Shown: positions 46,570-56,354, counted from the stretch's first letter. The stretch: 64,000 nt of DNA from Texcoconibacillus texcoconensis (GCF_014202575.1 NZ_JACHHB010000007.1:122899-186898); one strand, 5' to 3'. Program-made: numbers and translations. The notes: generated by a model from the letters alone, not told the origin.

Positions 46570-47877
46570 ATGAAACTCGAAATTGGAAATTTTCACGTTC
46601 AGGATATCGTTTTTGGTGAGCAAACGTTTTACGAACACGGGATACTATCGATTAATAAACGAGAAGCATTAAGTGAGATTTATGAAGATGAAAAGATCAC
46701 GTATGCTGATCTCGTTATTGCAAGACCTGGAGAGTCAAAAAGAATTGTTCCTGTCAAAGAGGCTGTTGAACCAAGGTGTAAAGTCTCGAACGGTTCATTA
46801 TACCCTGGTACGATTCATCCTATCGGTACATTAGGAGAGGGGCGTACGCATGCGTTACGAGGAAGTTGTGTTTTAGCTGTCGGAAATAAATGGGGCGGTT
46901 TTCAAGATGGTTTAATTGATATGAGTGGCCTCGGCGCGGAACAAACAGTATTTTCACAAACGTTAAATATCTGCCTTGTAGCTGAAACCAACGAAACCTT
47001 TGAACAAGATCAACAACAGAAGAAAAACAAAGCGTTGCGATTTGCTTGCATGCGTCTAGCTGAATATTTAGGAAAAAGCGTGAAAAATATGACCCCAGAA
47101 GATATTGAAGAATACCACTCACAACCGGTGACGAAGAGAAATGAAGAAGTACAAAAACTACCAAGTGTTGTTTATGTACTTCAGGTGCAATCGCAAATGA
47201 TCGAAGATGGATACAACAGTCTTTTGTATGGTTGGGATACGAGTCACTTGTTACCTACTTTACTTCACCCGAATGAACTTTTAGATGGCGCGATTGTTTC
47301 GGGTAGTTTTATGCCATCTTCGTCAAAAATATCTACGTATCACCATGCAAATAATGCGACTGTGAAAGCATTAATGAGAGAACACGGGGAAACAATCAAT
47401 TTTTTAGGGGTGATTGTTTCAAATTTAAATGTAAAAATGGCACACAAAAAACGTTCAGCGAAACTGGTCCGCCAACTAGCGAAATCATTAGGCGCAGATG
47501 GGGCGATTATTTGTGAAGAAGGGTACGGAAATCCTGATACAGATTTCATCAAAGTAATTGAAGAATTAGAAGATGCTGAAATTCAAACAGTCGGGATGAC
47601 AAATGAATGTACAGGGAGAGACGGTCGCTCGCAACCTTTCGTTGACTTATCCACGAAAGCTACAGCCCTCGTATCGACTGGGAATGTTTCGCAAGTCCTT
47701 CATTTAGAACCAATGGAAACGGTAATTGGTGACCTTGAATCTTTAGCGAGAGATGGAAATTCTGGTGGTTGGGACGGCAGTGTGAAAGAAGATGGATCGA
47801 TCGTCATGGAAAATAACGGCATATTCGGTGCAGATGCGAACGCTGGTAATCATTATAAAACCGTTGTTGAGTTTTAG
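46570..47877 (+). CDS. grdE: Glycine/sarcosine/betaine reductase component B, GrdE-type subunit (pyruvoyl Cys missing)
   Basis: 435 residues after GGGGGGAGG. The sequence follows the GrdE/GrdG/GrdI proprotein: EPRCKVSNGSLYPG, GSCVLAVGNKWGGFQDGLIDMSG, YGWDTSHLLPTLLHPNELLDGAIVSGS, VIVSNLNVKMAHKKRSAKLVR, EEGYGNPDTDFI and TNECTGRDGRSQPFVDLS. With GrdB it forms protein B, which binds the amine and passes a carboxymethyl group to Sec of GrdA. Clostridial GrdE is cut at Asn-Cys242 to make a pyruvoyl group; the aligned positions here, 246-247, are Ser-Phe. Hence either Ser forms the pyruvoyl group, or the subunit works uncut. Substrate could be glycine, sarcosine or betaine. Confidence 0.82.
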   Translation: MKLEIGNFHVQDIVFGEQTFYEHGILSINKREALSEIYEDEKITYADLVIARPGESKRIVPVKEAVEPRCKVSNGSLYPGTIHPIGTLGEGRTHALRGSCVLAVGNKWGGFQDGLIDMSGLGAEQTVFSQTLNICLVAETNETFEQDQQQKKNKALRFACMRLAEYLGKSVKNMTPEDIEEYHSQPVTKRNEEVQKLPSVVYVLQVQSQMIEDGYNSLLYGWDTSHLLPTLLHPNELLDGAIVSGSFMPSSSKISTYHHANNATVKALMREHGETINFLGVIVSNLNVKMAHKKRSAKLVRQLAKSLGADGAIICEEGYGNPDTDFIKVIEELEDAEIQTVGMTNECTGRDGRSQPFVDLSTKATALVSTGNVSQVLHLEPMETVIGDLESLARDGNSGGWDGSVKEDGSIVMENNGIFGADANAGNHYKTVVEF

Positions 47878-47889
47878 GGGGTGAATAGA

Positions 47890-49206
47890 ATGAAAAAAGC
47901 GATTTATTATATTAATCAATTCTTTGGTCAAATTGGTGGCGAAGCCAGTGCTGACTATGAACCAGAAATACGAGAAGGAGTCCTTGGACCTGGTCTTTTA
48001 TTAAGTAATTTATTAGACCCTGACATTGAGGTTACGCATACGATTATTTGTGGTGATAACTATTTTGCTTCAAATGAAGAAAAAGCAATTGATAAGATTT
48101 TGCACGACTTAGAAGATCATTACTTTGATGTATTTGTGGCTGGTCCTGCTTTTAATGCAGGTCGGTATGGATTTGCATGTGGTGCAATTTGTCAAGCGGT
48201 TCAAGAAAGGTTCGGTGTACCGGCGATCACGAGCATGTATGAAGAAAACCCTGCAGTGCCTATCTACCGGGATCAAATATATATTTTTTCAGGTGGGAAT
48301 AGTGCCGCTCATATGCGTAAAGATTTGCCAGTCGTCGCCAATTTCATGAAAAGAACCATGAACGGTGAAGAACATCTATCCGCGAAAGAAGAAGGGTATT
48401 TTCCGCGTGGTGTTCGCCTAGAAACGTTTCATAAGCCACCTGTCATTTCAGCAGAACGTGCCGTTGATATGTTGCTCAAAAAGCTTAATGGTGATGAATA
48501 TGAAACGGAAATTCCCATGCCTTCACTGAAAGGTGTTCCACCTGCTGAGCCAATCTCCGACTTAAGTCAAAGTAAAATTGCGATCGTGACATCAGGGGGG
48601 ATTGTTCCTGACGGCAATCCTGACGGAATCCAATCCGCTTCAGCAACAAAATGGGGGCAATATGACATTTCTGGTTTAAATGAACTCATGCAGGGTGAAT
48701 GGCAGACGATTCATGGTGGATTTGACCCATCTGCTGCAAACGAAAATCCGAATGTTATCGTTCCTTTGGACGTATTGCGTGAATATGATCGCGAAGGTAA
48801 GATCGGTGAGATTCACAATGATATCTATACAACGGTTGGAACTGGGACAACAGAAGCAGAAGCAACAAGAATGGGTGGAGAAATTTCAGAAGATTTAAAA
48901 AAATCAGGAGTAGATGCAGTTATACTCACTTCCACCTGAGGAACATGTACTCGTTGCGGGGCAACGATCACAAAGGAAATTGAAAGAATGGGGATACCCG
49001 TTGTTCAAATGGCTAATATCGTGTCGATTGCAAAGACAATTGGAGCTAATCGCATTGTTCCTACTGTTGCGATTCCCCACCCGTTAGGTGATCCATTGCT
49101 ATCAGAGACTGAGCAAAGAAAACTACGTCATCACCGCGTAGGAATTGCTTTGGATAGTTTAAAGACAAACATTGAAGAAACGACAATATTTGAAGTGAAA
49201 GAGTAA
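47890..49206 (+). CDS. grdB: Glycine/sarcosine/betaine reductase component B selenoprotein (GrdB), Sec at UGA 48937
   Basis: 438 residues when the TGA at 48937-48939 is read as selenocysteine (residue 350); ordinary translation would stop there. The frame stays open and homologous after it: STUGTCTRCGATITKEIERM, then PVVQMANIVSIAKTIGANRIVP and VAIPHPLGDP, which is the GrdB C terminus; Sec350 is the active site in known GrdB. The SECIS-like hairpin at 48951-48967 supports recoding. Start at ATG 47890 after TAGGGGGTGAA; GTG three codons upstream is possible. It is the catalytic partner of GrdE. selA, selB, selC and selD are not in the window and are needed elsewhere. Confidence 0.93.
48951..48967 (+). 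promoter_or_regulatory. SECIS element of grdB
   Basis: A perfect 7-bp stem TCGTTGC/GCAACGA with loop GGG begins 11 bases after the UGA at 48937-48939. Position and G-containing loop fit bacterial SECIS hairpins. Confidence 0.8.
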
Positions 49207-49220
49207 GCGAGTCTTTTTAA

Positions 49221-50198
<978 letters not shown>

Positions 50199-50201
50199 AG
50201 T

Positions 50202-51674
50202 ATGACAACACCTGTAGTTAAAGGGGCTTCGTTTGTCATTACCCATACACCAAGTTTAGTACGTTACGGTTCAAAACCGACACGCGAGATTAACAAAAAC
50301 AAAGAGAACATTGAGCACATTCAAAAAGGGTTAAGAAGTTTTCATGATGCAGTTGCTTACCTTCCAAATCAAGTGTTTATCGGTAATGAAAGGCCTGATT
50401 CGCTAAAAACTTACGAACGCCCATGGACGAACACGCATCTTTCAAATGCTAACCGATTTAGTCAATCTGGTGAAATTACACCAGAAGTCGAGTTTTATGG
50501 TTGGCTGAAAATCGCTGATGAATTTCAACTCATATCTTTAGATGAAAACTTTTTAACCAATGATGTCAAACCGATGTTAGCTCAACATCCTCTCATTAAA
50601 GAAAGTGATTTAGCGTCGCTAGGGGACGGTGTAGCTCATTCTCAAATCAAGGAAAAGCTTGAAAATTCATCAGCACTCCCTTTATATGTTCAAGAAGATG
50701 GAACAGAAAAGTTAATCGGGCTCGTTGAAGATGGTCATGATGAAGATCACGTACTATCAGCACACACAATGCTCGAAAATTTAAGTAACAAAGCATCTGG
50801 TATTATCGCTATGCGACATGCCCTTCAATCATTCAAGGTTTGTCCTGAAGATGTTGGTTATGTACTTGGTTGTGATGAAGAAGCGGTTGGTGATCGGTAC
50901 CAACGAGGGGGAGGAAATATGGCCAAGGCGATCGCTTCCCATACAGATTGCACCAATGCTTCAGGTTCAGATATTAAATCTTTTTGTTGTGCGCCTGCTC
51001 ATGCAGTTGCCATCGCATCAAGTTTTGTGAAGTCAGGTTTTTCTAAAGAGGTTTTAATTGTAGGGGGAGGAAGTTTAGCAAAATTAGGAATGAAGTTTGC
51101 GGGGAATTTAGCAAAAGATATGCCGATTATCGAAGATCAAATGGGAGCAATCGCAATATTAGTTGGTCAAGATGATGGTGAAAGTCCTAAGATTAGGACG
51201 GATGCGTTTGGAAAGCATGATATTTCTGCCGGTTCATCTACTCAAGCGATTTATCAAGCGCTCGTGAGTCAGCCGCTACAACAACTGAATAAAAAAATTA
51301 CTGATATCGATAAATATGCCGTTGAGATGCACAATCCAGATGTAACTGAACCAAATGGTAATGGCAATGTACCGAAAGGAAATTATCGAATTATCGGAGC
51401 TATGGCAGCTTTAAAAGGAGAAATTGATAAAAAAGACGTCCCCTTTTTTGAAGACAAATACGGAATGCTAGGGTTTTCACCAACACAAGGTCATATCGCT
51501 TCAGCTATTCCGTTTCTTGGTCATGCAAGAGATATGATTATGAATGGTGAAATAAATAATGCCATGTTTATAGGTAAAGGCAGCCTATTTCTAGGAAAAA
51601 TGACGACACTGTCAGATGGGATGTCATTTCTAATTGAGAAAAATGAAGGGGGTCATGACGATGATGGAAGTTAA
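50202..51674 (+). CDS. grdC: Glycine reductase complex component C beta subunit (GrdC)
   Basis: 490 residues after AAAGGAGG. The thiolase/FabH-like fold is marked by HTDCTNASGSDIKSFCCAPAHAVAIASS with reactive Cys, VGGGSLAKLGMKF and AVEMHNPDVTEPNGNGNVPKGNY. GrdC takes the acetyl group from protein A as a Cys thioester; GrdD then forms acetyl phosphate. No grdD-like (PlsX-related) gene lies in the window. The gene overlaps trxA at its end. Confidence 0.88.
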   Translation: MTTPVVKGASFVITHTPSLVRYGSKPTREINKNKENIEHIQKGLRSFHDAVAYLPNQVFIGNERPDSLKTYERPWTNTHLSNANRFSQSGEITPEVEFYGWLKIADEFQLISLDENFLTNDVKPMLAQHPLIKESDLASLGDGVAHSQIKEKLENSSALPLYVQEDGTEKLIGLVEDGHDEDHVLSAHTMLENLSNKASGIIAMRHALQSFKVCPEDVGYVLGCDEEAVGDRYQRGGGNMAKAIASHTDCTNASGSDIKSFCCAPAHAVAIASSFVKSGFSKEVLIVGGGSLAKLGMKFAGNLAKDMPIIEDQMGAIAILVGQDDGESPKIRTDAFGKHDISAGSSTQAIYQALVSQPLQQLNKKITDIDKYAVEMHNPDVTEPNGNGNVPKGNYRIIGAMAALKGEIDKKDVPFFEDKYGMLGFSPTQGHIASAIPFLGHARDMIMNGEINNAMFIGKGSLFLGKMTTLSDGMSFLIEKNEGGHDDDGS

Positions 51675-51978
51675 TAAAGAAAACTTTGATCAAGAAGTGT
51701 TGAATTCAAATAGGCCTGTTGTCGTCGATGTTTGGGGGCCTAACTGTCAACCATGTCTGAACCTTTTTCCTGATGTCGAGGAGTTAGCAAAGGATTATGA
51801 AAATGCTGTCAAAGTTGTCAAGTTAAATAGTGCAGAAAATCGCCGTTTATGTATTGATTTACGTGTAATGGGGTTACCTGCTTTTCTGTTATTTAAAGAC
51901 GGAACTGAAGTAAAAAGGATCTCAGGAAATGAGTTGACAAAAGAAGATGTAGAAAACTTGATAAAAGAAGGTATGTAA
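51661..51978 (+). CDS. trxA: Thioredoxin with CQPC active site
   Basis: 105 residues from ATG 51661 (AAGGGGG 8 bases upstream, overlapping grdC by 14 bases); neighbouring ATG codons at 51655 and 51664 are alternatives. The active site is WGPNCQPC instead of WCGPC, and the cis-Pro loop is GLPAFLLF. Thioredoxins in clostridial grd clusters also depart from CGPC, so it is probably specialised for reducing selenoprotein A. Trx motif variants shift redox potential (inference). Confidence 0.88.
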   Translation: MMEVNKENFDQEVLNSNRPVVVDVWGPNCQPCLNLFPDVEELAKDYENAVKVVKLNSAENRRLCIDLRVMGLPAFLLFKDGTEVKRISGNELTKEDVENLIKEGM

Positions 51979-52012
51979 AGGTTGAACAAATCTTTGAAAG
52001 GGGTGTTGATTC

Positions 52013-52465
52013 ATGTTAGCTGGTAAAAAAGTATTTATTCTTGGGGAAAGAGATGGTGTACCCGCTCCTGCTATTGAGGAATGTTTGAAAAATTTAGATA
52101 CACAAATCATATATAAAGATACTGCTTGTTTTGTTTGAACTGCAGCAGGAGCGATGGACCAGGTGGTCCAAGGAGAAATAAAAAAAGCAGTAGAGGCGTA
52201 TGGTACTGAAAATGTTGTGGTCATTTTAGGATCGCCAGACCCTGAAAGTGCAGAAATCTTTGCGGAAACAGTTACCGTTGGTGATCCAACTTACGCAGGT
52301 CCCTTAGCAGGTGTTTCATTAGGTGTTCCTGTGTATCATATTTTAGAAGATCAAATCAAAAGCGAAGTAAAAGAAGAGGTTTATGAAGAACAAATCGGAC
52401 TTATGGAGTTATCTCTTGATAAAGATGGTATTTCTGATGCGATGAAAAATGCGCGTGGTTATTAG
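52013..52465 (+). CDS. grdA: Glycine/sarcosine/betaine reductase component A selenoprotein (GrdA), Sec at UGA 52136
   Basis: 150 residues with the TGA at 52136-52138 read as selenocysteine (residue 42); without recoding the gene would be only 41 codons. The sequence KKVFILGERDGVPAPAIEEC and KDTACFVUTAAGAMDQ is GrdA with its redox pair CxxU (Cys39, Sec42). The downstream frame continues to LGSPDPESAEIFAETVTVGD and ends KNARGY. ATG 52013 follows GAAAGGGG. A SECIS-like hairpin lies at 52155-52170. Protein A carries the carboxymethyl-selenoether and delivers the acetyl group to GrdC. A terminator follows and ends the cluster. Confidence 0.95.
52155..52170 (+). promoter_or_regulatory. SECIS element of grdA
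   Basis: A perfect 6-bp stem TGGACC/GGTCCA with loop AGGT begins 16 bases after the UGA at 52136-52138. The GGT loop is typical of bacterial SECIS hairpins. Confidence 0.82.
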
Positions 52466-52485
52466 TACACGTTCGTGTGAAAATC

Positions 52486-52527
52486 AAAGCTGCCTTAATG
52501 AGTAGCATCTCATCGTAGGCAGCTTTT
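52486..52527 (+). terminator. Terminator of the grd cluster
   Basis: Stem AAAGCTGCCT/AGGCAGCTTT around about 20 bases, followed by T. Confidence 0.85.
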
Positions 52528-52561
52528 CACTTGTTTTTAGCGTCATAGAATCTTTAATTTC

Positions 52562-52858
52562 TCACATTTTTTTCACTAAGTCTTTCACAGTTTCTCCTTT
52601 TGGCAGAGGCGCTAAATGAAGGATGCCATCATCAGGAGACGCCATTTTGAGGCAGCTAAGTCCGGGCTTTCCATTAATCATCATCATACATGTCGTACAT
52701 AAACCAGTGCGACAAGAAAAACGGTAAGCAATGCTAGGATCATGCTTTTGGTAAATGCGTTCTAAAACATCTAAGACCGTCATTCCTGGCTGATATTCAA
52801 CCTCAAACACTTCTTGTTGATCACCCGACCGTTGAATGTTTACAAGTAGTTTTTTCAT
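52562..52858 (-). CDS. 2Fe-2S ferredoxin-like subunit (FrdB/SdhB N-domain type)
   Basis: 98 residues. Cys49, Cys54, Cys57 and Cys69 (CRTGLCTTC...GLSC) form the plant-type 2Fe-2S site found in the N-terminal half of succinate dehydrogenase/fumarate reductase iron-sulfur subunits. The second half, with 3Fe-4S and 4Fe-4S ligands, is absent. Its ribosome site AAAGGAG overlaps the end of the flavoprotein gene, so they are made together. It is probably the electron partner of that flavoprotein. Confidence 0.85.
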   Translation of the reverse strand: MKKLLVNIQRSGDQQEVFEVEYQPGMTVLDVLERIYQKHDPSIAYRFSCRTGLCTTCMMMINGKPGLSCLKMASPDDGILHLAPLPKGETVKDLVKKM

Positions 52859-52859
52859 T

Positions 52860-54536
52860 TTAAACTCCTTTTACAGGCTTCTTAGAAAGTTTCATGTTTT
52901 CATTTTCCACCTGAATGCACGTATGATAAGTGTCTATCTCTTGTTCAGGGTAATCTACATGATAATGAGCACCGCGACTCTCCGTTCTCATTTGCGCAGA
53001 TCTCACAATCGCTAATGATGTTTGAAGCATGTGGCTCGCTTCTATAAAATCGAGGATATCCCTTGAATAAGCATCAGGATTTGCGACCCGCGTTTCGAAC
53101 AATTGTTCTTGTATCTCTTTTAAGTCTTGTTGTGCTTTACAAAGTCCATCCTTGGTTCTAATGACGCCAACGTAATTTCCTAATACACTTTGAATCTTCT
53201 CTTTTATGACGTAAGGTCGTCTTTTTATAGATTTACTTGAATGAGGTTGATGAATGTAAGTTAAGAGGCGCTTTGCCCAACCCAATTCATAATCAGCAAA
53301 AGATTGGTGGTCGACGGGCGTTTCTTCCTCTAGGATACGTGCTGCTTCAATCCCTGCTCTTGCACCAAACACGAGACATTCTGACAAGGCGTTATTACCA
53401 AGGCGGTTCGCACCATGTAGACCACCAGAAGTTTCACCTGCGATGAATAAACGGGGAATAGATGAGGAGGCATTTGAATTGATCTTAACCCCACCCATCA
53501 TAAAATGCGCAGCAGGACCTACTTCGGCATGTTGTTTTGATAGGTCGATCCCTCTGTCTTTACATAAATCATATTCATGAGGGAATTGACGTTTCACATT
53601 TTCAATGACTTCGGAAGCATCAAGCCATACCCCACCATGGTCAGTTTCTCTGCCAGCAGCAACTTCCTTTCCAATGGCGATTGAGAGTTGATCTCTTGTT
53701 GTGTTTTCTAAATAATCAGGTTGATAACGTTTCATAAATCTCTCGCCATCACGGTTGTAAAGTTTAGAGAAGTGATAAAAGCTAATACATAATCCGGCAA
53801 TTGATTGAGGTGCGATCATACTAACAGGGTAGAATTGAATCTGCTCCATATCAATAAGCTGAGCACCCGCTTGTAAACTTAAAGAAAAACCATCTCCTGT
53901 TGATTGAACAGGGTTGCTAGTGATCGGATACAACTGACCGATTCCACCTGTTGCAAGGATCACAGCCTGACTTTGAATCAAGTAAGGTTCATTTGTTCGT
54001 TGATCTAATACGACCGCTCCTATGATGCGACCTGCTGATTTTACTAGTTGTAAGGTGATGACGTCACTCCACATGTCAATGTGATTCATTGCGTTTGCTT
54101 TTCTTATCAATGTTTGTAAAATCCCGAGTCCTGCTTTACCTTTACGTGCACTGACAGATCTAGAGAAAGAGTGGCCTGATGTTTCATAAACAGCAACTTC
54201 TTGTTCTTCATTTTTATCAAGTTTAAGTCCCCAATCGGTGATCTCTTTTAACCTTTGTCTAATGTCATCAGCGATTGATTTTGTAAGCGAAGGATCACTC
54301 AGACCACGACCGCTTTTTTCAATGTCTTGTAAAAACGCTTCTTCATGATCATCTTGGTGAGACCAAGACCCTAAACTAGCAATCTGAACAGCTCCTACTG
54401 TTGATCCACTTTTACCAACAGCACCTTTATCAATCACCAGAATGTTTTCATGGGTATATTGAGCTGCATATACGCTTGCTGAAAGCCCCGCAGCCCCTGA
54501 ACCTATCACCAAAATGCCAGTTTTTATCGTTTTCAT
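52860..54536 (-). CDS. Fumarate reductase/succinate dehydrogenase-type flavoprotein
   Basis: 558 residues. FAD loop ILVIGSGAAGLSASVYAAQ, substrate region AVILATGGIGQLYPITSNP, MEQIQFYPVSMI, HFMMGGVKINSN and FIAGETSGGLHGANRLGNNAL, and the C-terminal domain with RTESRGAHYHVDYP are those of the SDH/FRD/L-aspartate oxidase family. The HxxxG-type covalent FAD His and the Arg/His substrate residues are not provable by eye. With only a 2Fe-2S partner and no membrane anchor it is probably a soluble reductase or dehydrogenase, not standard complex II. It is divergent from two racemase-like genes. Confidence 0.82.
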   Translation of the reverse strand: MKTIKTGILVIGSGAAGLSASVYAAQYTHENILVIDKGAVGKSGSTVGAVQIASLGSWSHQDDHEEAFLQDIEKSGRGLSDPSLTKSIADDIRQRLKEITDWGLKLDKNEEQEVAVYETSGHSFSRSVSARKGKAGLGILQTLIRKANAMNHIDMWSDVITLQLVKSAGRIIGAVVLDQRTNEPYLIQSQAVILATGGIGQLYPITSNPVQSTGDGFSLSLQAGAQLIDMEQIQFYPVSMIAPQSIAGLCISFYHFSKLYNRDGERFMKRYQPDYLENTTRDQLSIAIGKEVAAGRETDHGGVWLDASEVIENVKRQFPHEYDLCKDRGIDLSKQHAEVGPAAHFMMGGVKINSNASSSIPRLFIAGETSGGLHGANRLGNNALSECLVFGARAGIEAARILEEETPVDHQSFADYELGWAKRLLTYIHQPHSSKSIKRRPYVIKEKIQSVLGNYVGVIRTKDGLCKAQQDLKEIQEQLFETRVANPDAYSRDILDFIEASHMLQTSLAIVRSAQMRTESRGAHYHVDYPEQEIDTYHTCIQVENENMKLSKKPVKGV

Positions 54537-54736
54537 ACATCAAACACAACACTTTCTTTTGGGTTTAGAGGCGATGGTTACTAAGCGATACACTTATGTT
54601 GACAGCAATTCTTGGAAAAGTAAAATTTCTCATCAACATTTGTGCACATTTTATGTCATCTAGTTATGAAAATTAATCTTTTTTAATAAAATCTATGTAA
54701 ATGGCTATGATTCATTTATAGAAATGGGGGCTGAAA

Positions 54737-55513
54737 ATGGATCGAAATGCTGACCCGGTGAAAGTCGGATTTTTATATCCCGGCTATGCTGCAGAAGATG
54801 ACTATCCACGACTCGGTCAAATGGTAGATCAACCTGTAGACGTTAAACTTGTTCATACAACATTTGATGAGGATGCGCACACGGTTGAGGCGCTATCAGA
54901 AATGGGGAGTACACCACGCATCATCGAAGGAACAAAACAATTACCTGGTGAAGGCGTTCATTCAGTGCTTTGGACATCAACGAGTGCTAGTTTTGTCCTT
55001 GGTTTGGAAGGGATAAAAAAGCAAATCACGACCCTCGAGAATCAATTAAATGTTCCAGCATCAACAACAGCGCTCGCATTTATACGTGCAGCTAGAGCGA
55101 TCGGAGCCGAACGTGTCGCAATCGCAGCTACGTACCCGAAAGATGTTGCGATGTTGTTCAGGAGGTTTTTAGAACAATTTGATATTGAGGTCATTCAATA
55201 TGCGAGTAGAGGAATTATTACTGCAGCCGAAGTTGGAACTTTGAATAAACAAGAAGTCCTACAGTGGGCCGTTGACAACGATTGTAAGGATGCTGATGCA
55301 TTATTCATCCCTGATACAGCCTTACACTCAGCAGCTTGGATTGAAGACATTGAAACCAACATTCAAAAACCTGTGTTAACGGCTAACCAAGTCAGTTTTT
55401 GGGAAGCATTAAGGTTGGCCGATGGATTAAAGCCACAAGATGGACTTGGCACGTTGTTTAAAAAAGAGGTACCTAACTTGGGAGGACGTTTAGGTGATGT
55501 TGAAAGCGAATAA
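54737..55513 (+). CDS. Maleate isomerase/arylmalonate decarboxylase-like protein lacking both Cys
   Basis: 258 residues after ATGGGGG. VKVGFLYPGYAAEDDYPRL and the repeated alpha/beta layout match the Asp/Glu racemase superfamily, maleate isomerase branch. At the two catalytic Cys positions (family patterns ACTSGSF and ISCTxL) this protein has TSTSASF (Ser) and IPDTALHS (Asp). Isomerisation by the usual two-Cys chemistry is therefore unlikely. Overlaps the next gene by about 20 bases. Confidence 0.75.
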   Translation: MDRNADPVKVGFLYPGYAAEDDYPRLGQMVDQPVDVKLVHTTFDEDAHTVEALSEMGSTPRIIEGTKQLPGEGVHSVLWTSTSASFVLGLEGIKKQITTLENQLNVPASTTALAFIRAARAIGAERVAIAATYPKDVAMLFRRFLEQFDIEVIQYASRGIITAAEVGTLNKQEVLQWAVDNDCKDADALFIPDTALHSAAWIEDIETNIQKPVLTANQVSFWEALRLADGLKPQDGLGTLFKKEVPNLGGRLGDVESE

Positions 55514-56225
55514 AGGGCAGGTCAGTTATGGAGAGTCGGTCGGTATTTTACTATTAGAAACGTTTACGCCTTTTATTCCTGGTGATGTCGGAAACGCGAC
55601 AACTTATCAATTCCCTGTAAGGTTTCAACGGATCGAAGGCTTTACTTTCGATAAATTATTACAAAAAGATCCAAAAATGATCGATCCGATTTTAGAGGCA
55701 GGACATCAACTCGTAAAAGAAGGAGTCAAAGCCATTACAGGCGATTGTGGGTACTTAGCTATGTATCAGGATCAGATTGCTGATGAACTTAACGTCCCCG
55801 TATTTATGTCTAGCCTCTTACAACTTCCATTTATGTCTTCAATGCTTCGTAAAAATGAAAAGATCGGTATTGTTTGCAGCCACGCTGATTATTTCGAAGA
55901 GGATTTGCTAAAAAATTTAGGAATTAAACCGTCTGTTTCTCTTTGTATCGAAGGGATGGAAGATCAAGTACACTTCAGTCAAGCGGCCCATGAAGAGAAA
56001 GGGCAATTAGATCCTAAACAGATTGAAAATGAAGTCGTTTCAGTAGTACAGAAAATGGTTAAAGAAAACCCGGAAGTAAAAATGATTTTATTAGAGTGTA
56101 GTAGCCTCCCACCATATGCCGGATCGATTCAAGATGCTGTAGGATTACCTGTATTTGATTACATTACGATGATCAACTATGTTCATTCAACACTTGTGCG
56201 TAAACCGTATATTGGGTTTATGTAA
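55494..56225 (+). CDS. Asp/Glu/hydantoin racemase-superfamily protein
   Basis: 243 residues from GTG 55494 (GGAGG 8 bases upstream; ATG three bases on is equally possible). Both candidate catalytic Cys are present, in ITGDCGYLAMYQ and LLECSSLPPY. N-terminal ETFTPFIPGDVGNATTYQFP recalls the aspartate/glutamate racemase family of unknown specificity. Together with its Cys-less neighbour it may act on the same compound or form a heteromer. It is co-transcribed and ends in a terminator. Confidence 0.75.
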   Translation: MMLKANKGQVSYGESVGILLLETFTPFIPGDVGNATTYQFPVRFQRIEGFTFDKLLQKDPKMIDPILEAGHQLVKEGVKAITGDCGYLAMYQDQIADELNVPVFMSSLLQLPFMSSMLRKNEKIGIVCSHADYFEEDLLKNLGIKPSVSLCIEGMEDQVHFSQAAHEEKGQLDPKQIENEVVSVVQKMVKENPEVKMILLECSSLPPYAGSIQDAVGLPVFDYITMINYVHSTLVRKPYIGFM

Positions 56226-56255
56226 GTAGAATGTTTCATTAATAAATGGCATGTA

Positions 56256-56302
56256 ATGCCCAGGTAGAAACAAATGTTCGTTTCTGTACTGGGCATATTT
56301 TA
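56256..56302 (+). terminator. Terminator after racemase-like genes
   Basis: ATGCCCAG pairs with CTGGGCAT, and an inner GAAAC/GTTTC stem extends it; ATATTTTAT follows. Confidence 0.75.
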
Positions 56303-56354
56303 TGAGACATTTTGGACGGCGTAGACAGGTAATACTTTCTAATGAACAGTTCTT

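Noticed and set aside
48937..49206. grdB 3' part as separate gene or pseudogene
   Set aside because: Frame continuity, the STUGTC motif and the SECIS-like hairpin fit Sec recoding better than decay.
52136..52465. grdA as a pseudogene with premature stop
   Set aside because: The TGA is at the known Sec site with a CxxU motif, and the frame after it is intact.
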